Assembly (NCBI GenBank): GCA_024195585.1
Contig: SWBL01000017.1
Location: forward strand, 62,001-126,000
From: Aureobasidium sp. EXF-3400
Lineage: Eukaryota; Ascomycota; Dothideomycetes; Dothideales; Saccotheciaceae
Direction: 5' to 3'
DNA: 64,000 nucleotides
Below the pieces are notes generated by a model, which saw only the letters and a program-made list of their open reading frames with translations, did not search any database and was not told the origin of the DNA. A program made the position numbers and the translations under genes. This document shows positions 30,557-41,934 of this stretch, one piece after another; position 1 is the stretch's first letter; each line of letters starts with the position of its first letter.

Positions 30557-31720
30557 ATGGCCTTTGATCCCACAAACGTCGATCTCACCACCGTCAGTGC
30601 TAGAGACATAATCTGCTACCTCCAGCTCGGCGAAAATGAATATACTGGCCATCTTCCAGCTCGCATATCAGCGGTCTTCGTTATGCTGGTGGTGTCGACA
30701 TTAGGCACAGCATTTCCTTACATCGGCAAGCAGATGCCTAAACTACGCATTCCGACTCCTGTGTATCTGTTCGCTCGATACTTCGGCAGTGGGGTGATTG
30801 TATCTACTGCTTTTATACATCTGTGAGAAAGAATTATCAAAGAAGTATCGTACAGGACTGACAAAGACACAGGTTGGATCCAGCATACCAAAATATCGGG
30901 ACGAATAGTTGTGTGGGTATGACAGGAAACTGGTCGCTATATCCTTGGACACCCGCTATCATGCTTGCATCATGCATGAGCATCTTTGCCATCGATGTCA
31001 CTGCCCAGGAATACGTCGCCGACAAATACGGCTTGGACATTCACGCCACCAATGTCGAAATATTGGTGACCAGCAACTCCTCTCCTTCCCCGATAAGTAC
31101 AACTGGAGTCTCGAGACCTAGGACCGACGAAGAGAAACAGCAAGACCACAACAAGTTCGAGGAGGTCGCCTTTGCACAACAATTTGCTGCCTTTTCCATC
31201 CTCGAAGCAGGCATCATCTGGCATTCAGTGTTCATTGGCCTCAACTTTGGTGTTGCGGGTAGTGAGTGGTCTACATTGTATATTGTGTTGATGTTTCATC
31301 AAGCCTTTGAAGGACTCGGTATCGGGGCTCGGTTGTCAACAATCCCCTTCCCTCAGAGATACAAGAATTGGTTGCCTTGGATGTGTATTGCGGGTTATGG
31401 CATCACCACACCTATTAGTATGGCAATTGGACTGGGTGTAAGGACGACTTATAATAGTGGGAGTTATGAAGCGGTAAGTTTTTCTTCGGAGGGGAAGCGG
31501 AGAACATGATAGCTGACAGGAGCTCCCACAACAGAAAGTCGTTGCTGGTGTTTTCGACGCTATCAGTGCTGGTATACTTGTCTATAACGGACTGGTAGAG
31601 TTGTTGGCTCGAGACTTTATCTTTGAGCCGCAGACGAGAAGTCACAGGCGTTTGGCTTTTATGATGGGTTGCGTGTTTTTGGGAGCTATGCTTATGTCCG
31701 TCATCGGGGCGTGGGCTTAG
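30557..31720 (+). CDS. ZIP-family zinc/iron transporter, 350 aa, three exons
   Basis: Exons 30557-30822, 30873-31473 and 31535-31720. The frame is open from 30497, but the Met at 30557 (MAFDPTNVDL) is preferred because it gives the short extracellular start typical of the family. About eight membrane helices are seen. The metal-binding helix IV reads EAGIIWHSVFIGLNFG and helix V reads FHQAFEGLGIGARL, the His/Glu signature of plasma-membrane Zrt1/Zrt2-type ZIP carriers that bring zinc into the cytosol. The loop between helices III and IV is polar but lacks the His-rich cluster of many ZIPs. The third-exon acceptor could instead be the AG at 31518-31519, adding five residues in frame. Confidence 0.9.
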
Positions 31721-32289
31721 TGCAGGTCGTGGTCAGAAGAGGTCCATGTGTATGCTGTCGGCTGTGATTGTATAAGCTTGTATAGTGGTTCGGATAGCGG
31801 AATACCCGAACCGTGTCTCTCCTGACCATCCCCGCACTCACCCCCACCAACGGATATCACTCCGTTGGAAGCCGCGGAGGACCACACCTTCCAAACACCT
31901 TCATGAGCAGTCGTCAACAGTCCAATCCAGATCATTCTCTTGAATACCCGAGACCACAATAATCAGCACGAGGTGCTCCTGTTTGCTGAACCGCATTCTG
32001 CTCATCATGTATTCGACTTTGCCAGCTTCTGTGGTCCTTCGTAAATCGATGGTACTCCTTGTGACCGAGAAACTCTAATACGAACATGACATCTCAGCTA
32101 CTTCTTGGCTATGCTGGTTGACCCCTCACTTATGAATCCAACAGCCTCCCACTCAAGGTTGCCACCGGCAGTTGATTCTCAGACCCCTCTTTGAAGCTGA
32201 GAGATCATCAGGGCAAGATGCTATAATATGATTCTCACACCTACGTCCCCAGAGCAAGCAACAACTCTCCTAGCCTTCAACTTTCGAAC
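31721..32289. other. Intergenic region
   Basis: 3' flank of the ZIP gene and promoter of the oxidase gene. No gene seen. Confidence 0.5.
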
Positions 32290-34301
<2,012 letters not shown>

Positions 34302-34558
34302 TGGTAAACTTGGTCTTCATCAGCATGGTTATCGTCGAGAGGAAGAACGATCAAGAGTGATGCTTCAGAGCAAGACTAGATAAGTATGAGCTATACTTCA
34401 GGCTAGCTAGGAAAATGTCAAGCATGGCATGACTTGAGAGCTTTGCTTAACAGCATCCAGAGCAAAATTCCTCCTTCCGTGACCATAAATCTCGTTCACA
34501 AGCTAGAGACTCATCCTCGCGAGCAAAAAAGAATCTTTCGATCATCTCTGCGAGCCTA

Positions 34559-37177
34559 TCAATCTCCCTCTGGCGCTGCTCCAGCAATCCTCTTGCTAGC
34601 TCTCGTGGCTCCTTTCTCACTCTCTTCGCCTCCATCCCCACGCTTCCTCTTTGTCGTTGCCTCAGTCAGTTTGGCAGTAGGAGTTTGATCGTCCTTGTCA
34701 CCCTCGACTGCTTTCTGCTTCGCAGGTGCTCTCTTTCTCGATGCGGCAGGGGTACCTTTGGACTTTGCTGCCAAGGCGAAAGGACTAGACACAGCAGGTT
34801 TTGCAGCAGTCCTTACAACTGGCTTTCTGATACGCTTCGCAGGGGTAGGTTTGGATACAGGTCCGGGAACAGGATCGACAGTAGAGTCTTTTGTGTTACT
34901 CTCAGCCATCTCGATAGGATCTGGAGCAGCAAGATTGAGATTGGATCTTGTACGCTTTGGTGCTGCTTTGACTGTAGACGTGGCAGCAACTGGTTCCGGA
35001 GTGGGTTCGACAGTTGCGGTTCTGGCTCTGGTTCTTGTCTCTAAGATTGGAGTCGAGCCTAGCTCCTTGAGTTCTTGGGCACCAAGTAAGTTGGCACCTG
35101 GAGGTCTCTTTCTCTTTGCTGGGTGTGGTGTATCGGTCTCGCTGGTCTCGGCGATATCGGGTGTACTGTTGTCTGTGTCTTGAGCGGCAGGTACATGGGT
35201 GGACGTGGGAGCAAGCGGAACCACGGGAGCGGAAGTGGAAACAGGAGTGTCATCAGGCCCAGGAGTACGAGCTTGACTACGCAATCGTCCACCAATGTCA
35301 ATTTTTACCTTCTCTTCGGCTTTACGAGGCGGTGAGGCTCCAAGGAGTCCGGCCAACTCCTTGTTGCCAATTGCTGCTCTAGTAGCTCTTGCAACACCTA
35401 TGAGTTTTCTGAGAGGAGCAGACGTATCGACTGGCTTTCTAGCATGCGAACGAGTGGACGTCGATCTATTGACTTTCGGCTTTGCCAAAGATAAAGGAGC
35501 TTTGTTCAGACCGAAGAGATTGGATGTAGAAGGGTCGGCAAGCTCATCTGGTGAGACTGGGGCCAGCTCGTCAGGCGAGTCGCGTTTGGTAGGTTTAGAA
35601 ACTGCTTTGCTCTTACCCTTCTGGACCGTTTTTGATTTGTCCCTGATCGTCTCATCTGCAGGTGCGAGGGCTGACGCGGCGTTGGCTTTCGACTGCTTCT
35701 CGCCTCTGGTGCTTGGACGAAGACGTCTCTTCTGAGATGGCTCGTCTGAATGAGACCCCTCTTGCCTGCGCTTTCCGCTGAGAGGTGCGATTGAAGTTGT
35801 TGGCTTCTCCTGATCCTCTACGCCTGGTTCTCTTGCAAGCCCATCCGCGACTCCCGTGATTATACTCAAGCCTTTGATGTTCTTCGATACGCGAGGGGAG
35901 ACCTTGCCCAGCTCTATCATGGGCTTGCCCGTCGACAGCGGGATTGGCGATCCTGTGGTGCCAACATCTTCCTCTGCATCGGCTCCAACCATAGCATCTT
36001 GATCGACGTGTCTGGTGACAGACCGACTTGGGGGTGGGCTTAATGGCGACGTGGGCGGTGGAGATGGTGTTCTGAACTGCCATCTCTTGAGATCATTGAG
36101 TTGTTCGAGGTAGTTTTCAGGTAGCTGTGCATGATTGGAAGCCAAAGAAGTCAAAGTCGAATCGGCAGACAACTCTTCGTCATCCACCACATTATCGTGC
36201 CCAAGCTCTTCATCGAGAGCTCCAGCACCATTCTCAGCAATGTCGAGCTCGAAGTCGGGGTTGACATCGGAGTATGGGTTCGGTGGAAAGAACGAAACAG
36301 CTGCCGAAGTTGGATCATGTACAACAGTGATATCAGTCTCTTGCGTAAGAATGCTCGAATCGATCGCGGTCGTAAGTCCATATTCATCAGAGAATTCATC
36401 TTTGATAGCTTGGAGGCCCGTAGGGTCGTGTTCTGATCCTGGCTTGGGTTCCTCTACAATAGCAGAATGCTTACCAGACACTGGGTCTTGCATACGCGCG
36501 AGCGGGATGAAAGCGGAACTATGCTCAACCGCAATCAATGGTTCTATCAGGAGCTCATCATTGCTATCTCCAGTGCTCACTGATGTCGAGCTCTTGCTGC
36601 GGTGAGCTGTAGCAGTACCGAGAGAAGAGTCAGGTTCAGGCGCTTCGAGTGTGGAAGGCGCGAGTAACTCATCGTCTGGAGACGACTCAGCATCTGGTAA
36701 GACAGAAGACGCTCGAGTACTGGATCTGGGCTGAGGACTTGTTTGTCTGGTGCTTGTAGTTGTGCCAGTAAGGACAGGAGATGAGTTGTCTATGGCATCA
36801 TTACTGGTGGTGATGTCCAGGACGGAGAGTGGCTTGACAAGGACGCGAATCTCTGGCAGGGGCAAAAGATCTTCAATGTTGTTCGCGACGGCAGGAGCGT
36901 CTGCGACTTGGTTGTCTCGTTGACGGCCAGTCTCCACGGAAATGGTCGGTTGCTGAGGTTCCTCAACCACTTTCAGAGGTTCGAGAGAATCTAACAGATC
37001 TTCCAACCTTTGATCGAAAGTGTCAACTGGTGGTGCGTCTTCGTCGAAGAAGGCGTTAAGGGTTGCTGCGCCTTCCTCCCACCATTCAGGTCGATCAAAG
37101 TAATTTCCGAGTTTGTCAAAGTAAGGGCTTTTTAGGATTCGCTCGCTACCAGGAGAAAAAGCAACAACAGACTGCAT
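34559..37177 (-). CDS. Large disordered, probably nuclear protein, 872 aa
   Basis: A single exon. The ATG at 37177 is chosen; the frame is open a little further but without another ATG. A short conserved-looking N-terminus (MQSVVAFSPGSERILKSPYF, then FDRPEWWEEGAATLNAFFDE) is followed by about 800 residues of Ser/Thr/Pro/Glu-rich disorder. The C-terminal third becomes basic with several likely nuclear localisation signals (AKRKRPP, KRIRKP, TKRKRG) and Ala/Lys-rich stretches resembling AT-hook or linker-histone tails. A short ordered-looking segment occurs near residue 590-640 (LRKLIGVARATRAAIGNKEL). I do not recognise the family; a chromosome- or kinetochore-associated role is only a guess from composition. 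Confidence 0.72.
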   Translation of the reverse strand: MQSVVAFSPGSERILKSPYFDKLGNYFDRPEWWEEGAATLNAFFDEDAPPVDTFDQRLEDLLDSLEPLKVVEEPQQPTISVETGRQRDNQVADAPAVANNIEDLLPLPEIRVLVKPLSVLDITTSNDAIDNSSPVLTGTTTSTRQTSPQPRSSTRASSVLPDAESSPDDELLAPSTLEAPEPDSSLGTATAHRSKSSTSVSTGDSNDELLIEPLIAVEHSSAFIPLARMQDPVSGKHSAIVEEPKPGSEHDPTGLQAIKDEFSDEYGLTTAIDSSILTQETDITVVHDPTSAAVSFFPPNPYSDVNPDFELDIAENGAGALDEELGHDNVVDDEELSADSTLTSLASNHAQLPENYLEQLNDLKRWQFRTPSPPPTSPLSPPPSRSVTRHVDQDAMVGADAEEDVGTTGSPIPLSTGKPMIELGKVSPRVSKNIKGLSIITGVADGLAREPGVEDQEKPTTSIAPLSGKRRQEGSHSDEPSQKRRLRPSTRGEKQSKANAASALAPADETIRDKSKTVQKGKSKAVSKPTKRDSPDELAPVSPDELADPSTSNLFGLNKAPLSLAKPKVNRSTSTRSHARKPVDTSAPLRKLIGVARATRAAIGNKELAGLLGASPPRKAEEKVKIDIGGRLRSQARTPGPDDTPVSTSAPVVPLAPTSTHVPAAQDTDNSTPDIAETSETDTPHPAKRKRPPGANLLGAQELKELGSTPILETRTRARTATVEPTPEPVAATSTVKAAPKRTRSNLNLAAPDPIEMAESNTKDSTVDPVPGPVSKPTPAKRIRKPVVRTAAKPAVSSPFALAAKSKGTPAASRKRAPAKQKAVEGDKDDQTPTAKLTEATTKRKRGDGGEESEKGATRASKRIAGAAPEGD

Positions 37178-38006
37178 GTTGCATAGTTGAAACGGGTGTA
37201 AGGCGGCTGGTGCAGAGTTGTGAGTTGTCAAGTACGCGATCTTTGTTGACCAACACGTTTAGTTGCCATTGACGGACGCGTCAATCAGGTTGCCTGTTTT
37301 CTTGTGGATGATCGGGTTGGAGGAGTAACAAAATGGTGTGGATAACGCGTTCGGTTTTGGAGTGATGGTGCTAAAGCGATGCACCAAGATTGTAGTCTGG
37401 GATGCGCTGGGGGATGAAAGTGCAATGGGCGCTTCTGAGTAGGTTGTCAAGTGAGGGTTGAGCCAGGTGAATTGGATGCAGTGCTTAGAGATCCGGAAAA
37501 GTCTGTGTTGGAAAGTGAGATGTAAAGTGTTGTTCACGGACCTGGTGGATTGCCGGAGCGTCCAGAAGTTGTCGGGGCTTTCTTTGCCTCTCTCGAGCAG
37601 TTAGTACGACTGGCTAGCACCATGAAGCACTTCAAAGGGATCTGATCCCGATGAGTTAAGTCTTGTAACAATAGCGTGTAAGGCTTTATACTTTGCCACC
37701 AGTCGGCGGACTACTTATTAACATCCCAAGCCATGCCCAGCATAGCTATACCAAAAACCCAGGTCGAAACGCCATCATCGACAGCTCACAGAACTACCCA
37801 CAGGAGAACGCCATGTTAAGAAAGAGTACACTAGAAGGGTATAGCGTTGCTGATTGAGCCACTGAGATCTGCCGGAGTTGCGAGCATCCTGTGTCGTACA
37901 CGTCAGTAAAAATGTTGACGTTAAGCAGACATTCGAGATTGTATTACTTCTTGCCAGTTTCAGTTGCACAGCAGCCACAGAAAAGCGAGGCAGGCCAGCA
38001 GACAAT
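37178..38006. other. Intergenic region
   Basis: Promoter of the disordered-protein gene and 3' flank of the small candidate gene. No other gene seen. Confidence 0.5.
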
Positions 38007-38220
38007 CTAATGCTTGGTTAAAATTGAGGGAATCTCGATGCACAATGTGTTTCGTACTGCGAGGACAATGGCACTGGCGAAGCCGATGGTAGGACCCACG
38101 ACTTTGCAGTGGCAAGGGTTTTGGTCTGGTCACAATCAGATATGAAGTGGCAGTAAATTGGCACATTAACATACCGGTGCCGCACTGGAAGCAGACGAAG
38201 GGAATAGGAAGACAGTCCAT
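38007..38220 (-). CDS. Candidate tiny membrane protein, 46 aa, two exons (uncertain)
   Basis: Exon 1 is 38220-38175 and exon 2 is 38101-38007. The donor is a perfect GTATGT and the 73-nt intron ends AAAG. The spliced peptide starts MDCLPIPFVCFQCGT and continues into one hydrophobic stretch (VVGPTIGFASAIVLAV) before a short polar end and TAG. A CxxC pair precedes the helix. No family is recognised. Support is only the splice fit and a sensible peptide; transcript data are needed. Confidence 0.33.
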
Positions 38221-38800
38221 TGTGGTAGAGGTTGGAGCTTGGTCGGGAGAATTGGCTTCACGGAAGGAGATGAAATTCAACCAAAAAGACGATTGATAAT
38301 TTGGCGATTGATAGACAAGTGTTTCGTAAGTCGTAAGAACAATGGACGGATGTGTAAAAGATGTGAGGTAGGAGAAACAAGCTTCTTAAGATCCTATAGC
38401 AAGCAAAACGGGAAGACGGAACGGAAGCGTACGTCATCATTAACGGGCAGGCCATCATCCACTTCCTCAACCGTATGCCGGTTTGATGCAGATGCTTGTC
38501 TAGCAACAAGCATTTTCAAGGAAGACGATAGAGTTACGGGACGTGATTGTGGGAACTCGATCATGACGAAAAAGTGGCATTTTCAAAAACGTTCTGTAGT
38601 TCGAAGCAGTATCTCGTTACTGGAAACCTAAGCTAAGATAAAACAAGGAATACATGAGGACGATGACTAGTCATCTGTCACTCAGCTAGCTCTAAAAATG
38701 AGAAAAAGTAAACGGGACCCATGGCGCCTGTGATTCTTGCTCGGTAGTATCAACTCAGTCGTTGTCGCTTAGTCGAGTGTACACCATGCTCCCCGGCTTT
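38221..38800. other. Intergenic region
   Basis: Upstream flank of the tiny candidate gene and 3' flank of the PKA regulatory subunit. A 130-codon plus-strand frame at 38239-38631 has no coding character. No gene called. Confidence 0.45.
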
Positions 38801-40300
38801 TCAGGACGACGAGAAAGGGTTGACACTGTCGGAGAATGGTCCTGTAGAGGAGGAAGAGGCCTGAGCCGAGGCTGCTGCCGCGCGCTGTCTGGGGTCATCA
38901 CGACGCATAATGCTCTCGACGGGACCTAGAAGACGCTGGAAGCCATTCTTGCCCAACATGGCCACCTTGATGTCTGTCTCGGCAACCACGGATGCGGCAC
39001 GAGGCTTGTCGTCCAGCAAGGCCAGCTCGCCAAAGTAATCGCCCTTTTTGTACGACTTGAGCGATTGTTCGATTCCAGATTTGTAGACGGCAGCGGTACC
39101 CGATTCGAGCATGTAGAAGTGGTCACCAACATCACCTTCACGAATGATTGTGCTTCCTGCAGGCATCTTTTGAGTCTCGAGAGCATCGGCAATCTTGCTG
39201 CGTTCGTACGGGGTGAGGGTGTTAAGGAGGGGCACACCGTCGAGGAAAGATTCGTACATGCGACGGCGCTGGAATGCGCTGTCCATCAGAATGCGACGGA
39301 AGGTGATGCGGTCGAGTTGCCAGATGACACTGGGCTCAGTGCTGTTGACAGTCGCGGCACGGGGAGCGTTGTACATGAGCGCAAGCTCACCGAAAGAGGT
39401 ACCGGGACCGCACGTTGCGACCTTGTTGCCCATGCCGTTCACACCGGGCTCGATCTTGCCAGTACTCGAGACGTAAATGTCAAAGTTGCCGGTCTCAACA
39501 ACGTAGAAGTAGTCACCGACGTCTCCTTGGGCGATAACCTTGATGTCTTTTGAGGGGATCTTGCGTTCTTGCAGAGCGCCCAATACTTGTTCGGTTTGAT
39601 CGTCGTCTAGATGAGAGAAGAGGAAGTTACGCGACACAGCTGCGCGCAGACGACCGAGCTGCTCCTCAGTTTTGGGGTGGGTAGGAGGCTTCCAGTCCGA
39701 ATCGTCGGTGCCTGAAGGGGCCAAAACTTCAGCAGAGACGGACACACGGCGGCCCATATTGTAGTTGTTGGGGAAGTTTTGCGGGACGTCCAATTGTTGA
39801 CTGTTGCCGCCAGCACCAGACTTTTGGTCACGGGCATTTTGAGCGCCACCGAAACCAAAGTTGAAGCCTCCAAAGGAGCCATCTTGATGCTGAGCTGAAG
39901 GGTCGGAGGCCTGAGACGAGGCAAGCGGACTGCCGGTTGAGTTCGAGTTGCTGGCGCCAAAGGGGTTCGCGTTTGCAGCGAAAGGGGATGCGTCGCGGTT
40001 CATGGCGTTGTTGGGGAAGGAAGCGGCAGTGGGCGAGGCGAACGTGTCCATTTCATCCTCTTCTTCCAGACGCTGCATTCCAGGCTGCTGGACCTGGTGG
40101 AAGGGGTTGCTGCCGGGGAAGTTGTTCTCGGCCATTGTTTTGTTGGAATGCTGTGCGCCTAGCAGGAACTCGTGTCGCTGAGACTCTAGGCGGCGAAGGA
40201 AGTGGTTTGCGCAGAACTGCAGGACGTCGGTGGGCTTGTTCTGCAGAACCTCGCGTTCGAGGGTCTCGATCTCGTGCTTGTAGTCGGCGGGAAGAGCCAT
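38801..40300 (-). CDS. pkaR: cAMP-dependent protein kinase regulatory subunit, 499 aa
   Basis: A single exon. The protein binds and inhibits the PKA catalytic subunit and releases it when cAMP binds. Residues 1-45 form the dimerisation/docking helices (ALPADYKHEIETLEREVLQN). A disordered linker follows, then the inhibitor site GRRVSVSAE (about residues 182-190), whose phosphorylatable Ser makes it type II-like. Two cyclic-nucleotide-binding domains follow (about 225-345 and 350-465), each with the phosphate-binding cassette: FGELALMYNAPRAATV and FGELALLDDKPRAASV. Both cassettes keep the essential Glu and Arg, so both sites should bind cAMP. Length and order match filamentous ascomycete PkaR/Bcy1. 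Confidence 0.96.
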   Translation of the reverse strand: MALPADYKHEIETLEREVLQNKPTDVLQFCANHFLRRLESQRHEFLLGAQHSNKTMAENNFPGSNPFHQVQQPGMQRLEEEDEMDTFASPTAASFPNNAMNRDASPFAANANPFGASNSNSTGSPLASSQASDPSAQHQDGSFGGFNFGFGGAQNARDQKSGAGGNSQQLDVPQNFPNNYNMGRRVSVSAEVLAPSGTDDSDWKPPTHPKTEEQLGRLRAAVSRNFLFSHLDDDQTEQVLGALQERKIPSKDIKVIAQGDVGDYFYVVETGNFDIYVSSTGKIEPGVNGMGNKVATCGPGTSFGELALMYNAPRAATVNSTEPSVIWQLDRITFRRILMDSAFQRRRMYESFLDGVPLLNTLTPYERSKIADALETQKMPAGSTIIREGDVGDHFYMLESGTAAVYKSGIEQSLKSYKKGDYFGELALLDDKPRAASVVAETDIKVAMLGKNGFQRLLGPVESIMRRDDPRQRAAAASAQASSSSTGPFSDSVNPFSSS

Positions 40301-41934
40301 GGTTGGAGATTGGTAATAGAGGTACTTGAGAGCTTGGGGAGAGCTTGGGTCGTGACGTTTGTGCAGGAGCCCGCAGACGTGGAGCTACACGGCCGTGTTT
40401 GGCTAGCTTGTTTCGATGCGGCTGTCACCTGCGATCGACTGGAGATGAGATGGAGCTGAGGCGGTGCTGCAATGCGATGCTCAGTAATCGGGAGCTGTGG
40501 TGCCTAGTGACTTTGTTCAGGGTATTGAGGGGGAAACTGCGCGCGACGGCCAATGAGATAATGAGGGGGAGGTCGGAGCGCGTGACGACAGAAGCAATTT
40601 GGACGAGAGCAATATCGAGCCAACTTCAAGCTTCAATCTTGGAATGACCACAGATGGAAAATGGTATGAGGAAAGAGAAGAGGAAGGAGCGAGAGCTGGC
40701 AGCTTGGTGCTTTTGGCCCAATTGATCTCGTTCCCCTCGCTACTATTCACAACTGCCACTATTCGTGACGCTATTTGCTACTCCAAGCTCCTTCGAGAAG
40801 ACCAAACGGCACAGCTCTGGATTAACAACGGTTACACAGCAGCAGCTCAACACCCAATACTCGAACGGACAAGGTTACGAGAAGAACGATCGGTATTCCT
40901 GCCTTGACAGACATTATTGTCAAAGACTCCTGAGGCTCTATAAATGATGAGGTACGACAGGTATGCGAGTCCCTTTCTCGTGCATAAGAGTCGTTTGCAG
41001 ACCAGCGACACGCCAAGACAATAAACACGTACGACCCACTGCGATTGAAATGGCCCGCTCTGTATTGAAGGCCGCAGCTTACAGAGCTGCTTATAGATAT
41101 AGATATCTTTACAGGCGCATCTGTAAGTTAGAGTACTATACGAGTATACGCATAAATTGGATAAGCTCCCGTCGGCGGTGAGCAATGAGTAGCTTGACAT
41201 ACGAGAGGAGTCGTTACACAGCGTCGAAGGTTTATCTTATACAGCACCTCATACCTATGCTCGTACCTGTCTTACCACAACAGGGACAGATGCAGTAGAG
41301 CTTCAAGAGGTGCTTGAACACGTACAACATGCACCGAGAGACTGCAGTTCCTCGATCTTCCATGATCCTCCATTCCATCGACTAACCATGCCTATCGTTA
41401 CAAATACTTTCGGCCGTACAAGGTCGAGAAGGCTGAGTTGCGCTCGCGGAGAATGATCAGCCGCTCTATACAGAATCCCACCTGGATTTGGGTTTTGGCG
41501 CGAACTGCGGTGACGTCAAGCAGAACCGAGGTCTCACCTACCACTCAGCAGTCTCTCTAATTGCAGTAGAATACGTATACTGAGATACTCCAGCTGTCTT
41601 CGCATCGTTTTCTAAGCAGAGTCACTATCCTCATCAAACAATCACGCTCGAGGAGATACTCTCGAGCGCCCTGCCACCGATCTAGACCGAGTTGTCAACA
41701 GTCAGCCGTCAGCCAAGGACCATCAGCCACAGGTTGCAAGCCACCGCACGAACACGAAACTGGCCTGTGCAAAGTGGTCGCTCTCTCCTGCAAGCTTGAC
41801 AAGGCGCGCGCAACTCTTGTGTCACCAGCGCATTATCTATCCACCCCAACCCACTCCGTCAGCTCTTTTGCACCAGGCCGCTTCTCTATAGGCCTTTCAA
41901 TCAACGCAACCGAAACAGCCGATTGCGAATAGAC
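40301..41934. other. Long divergent intergenic region between pkaR and the CBM48-type gene
   Basis: About 1.6 kb with no gene. It holds the promoters of pkaR (minus) and the glycogen-binding-domain gene (plus), including a palindromic CRE at 41511-41518 (separate entry). Confidence 0.55.
41511..41518. promoter_or_regulatory. Palindromic CRE (TGACGTCA)
   Basis: A perfect 8-bp cAMP-response element, the site of ATF/CREB-type bZIP factors such as Atf1 (family knowledge). It lies 417 bp upstream of the CBM48-type start codon and 1.2 kb from pkaR. One perfect 8-mer can arise by chance, so function is not shown. Confidence 0.45.
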
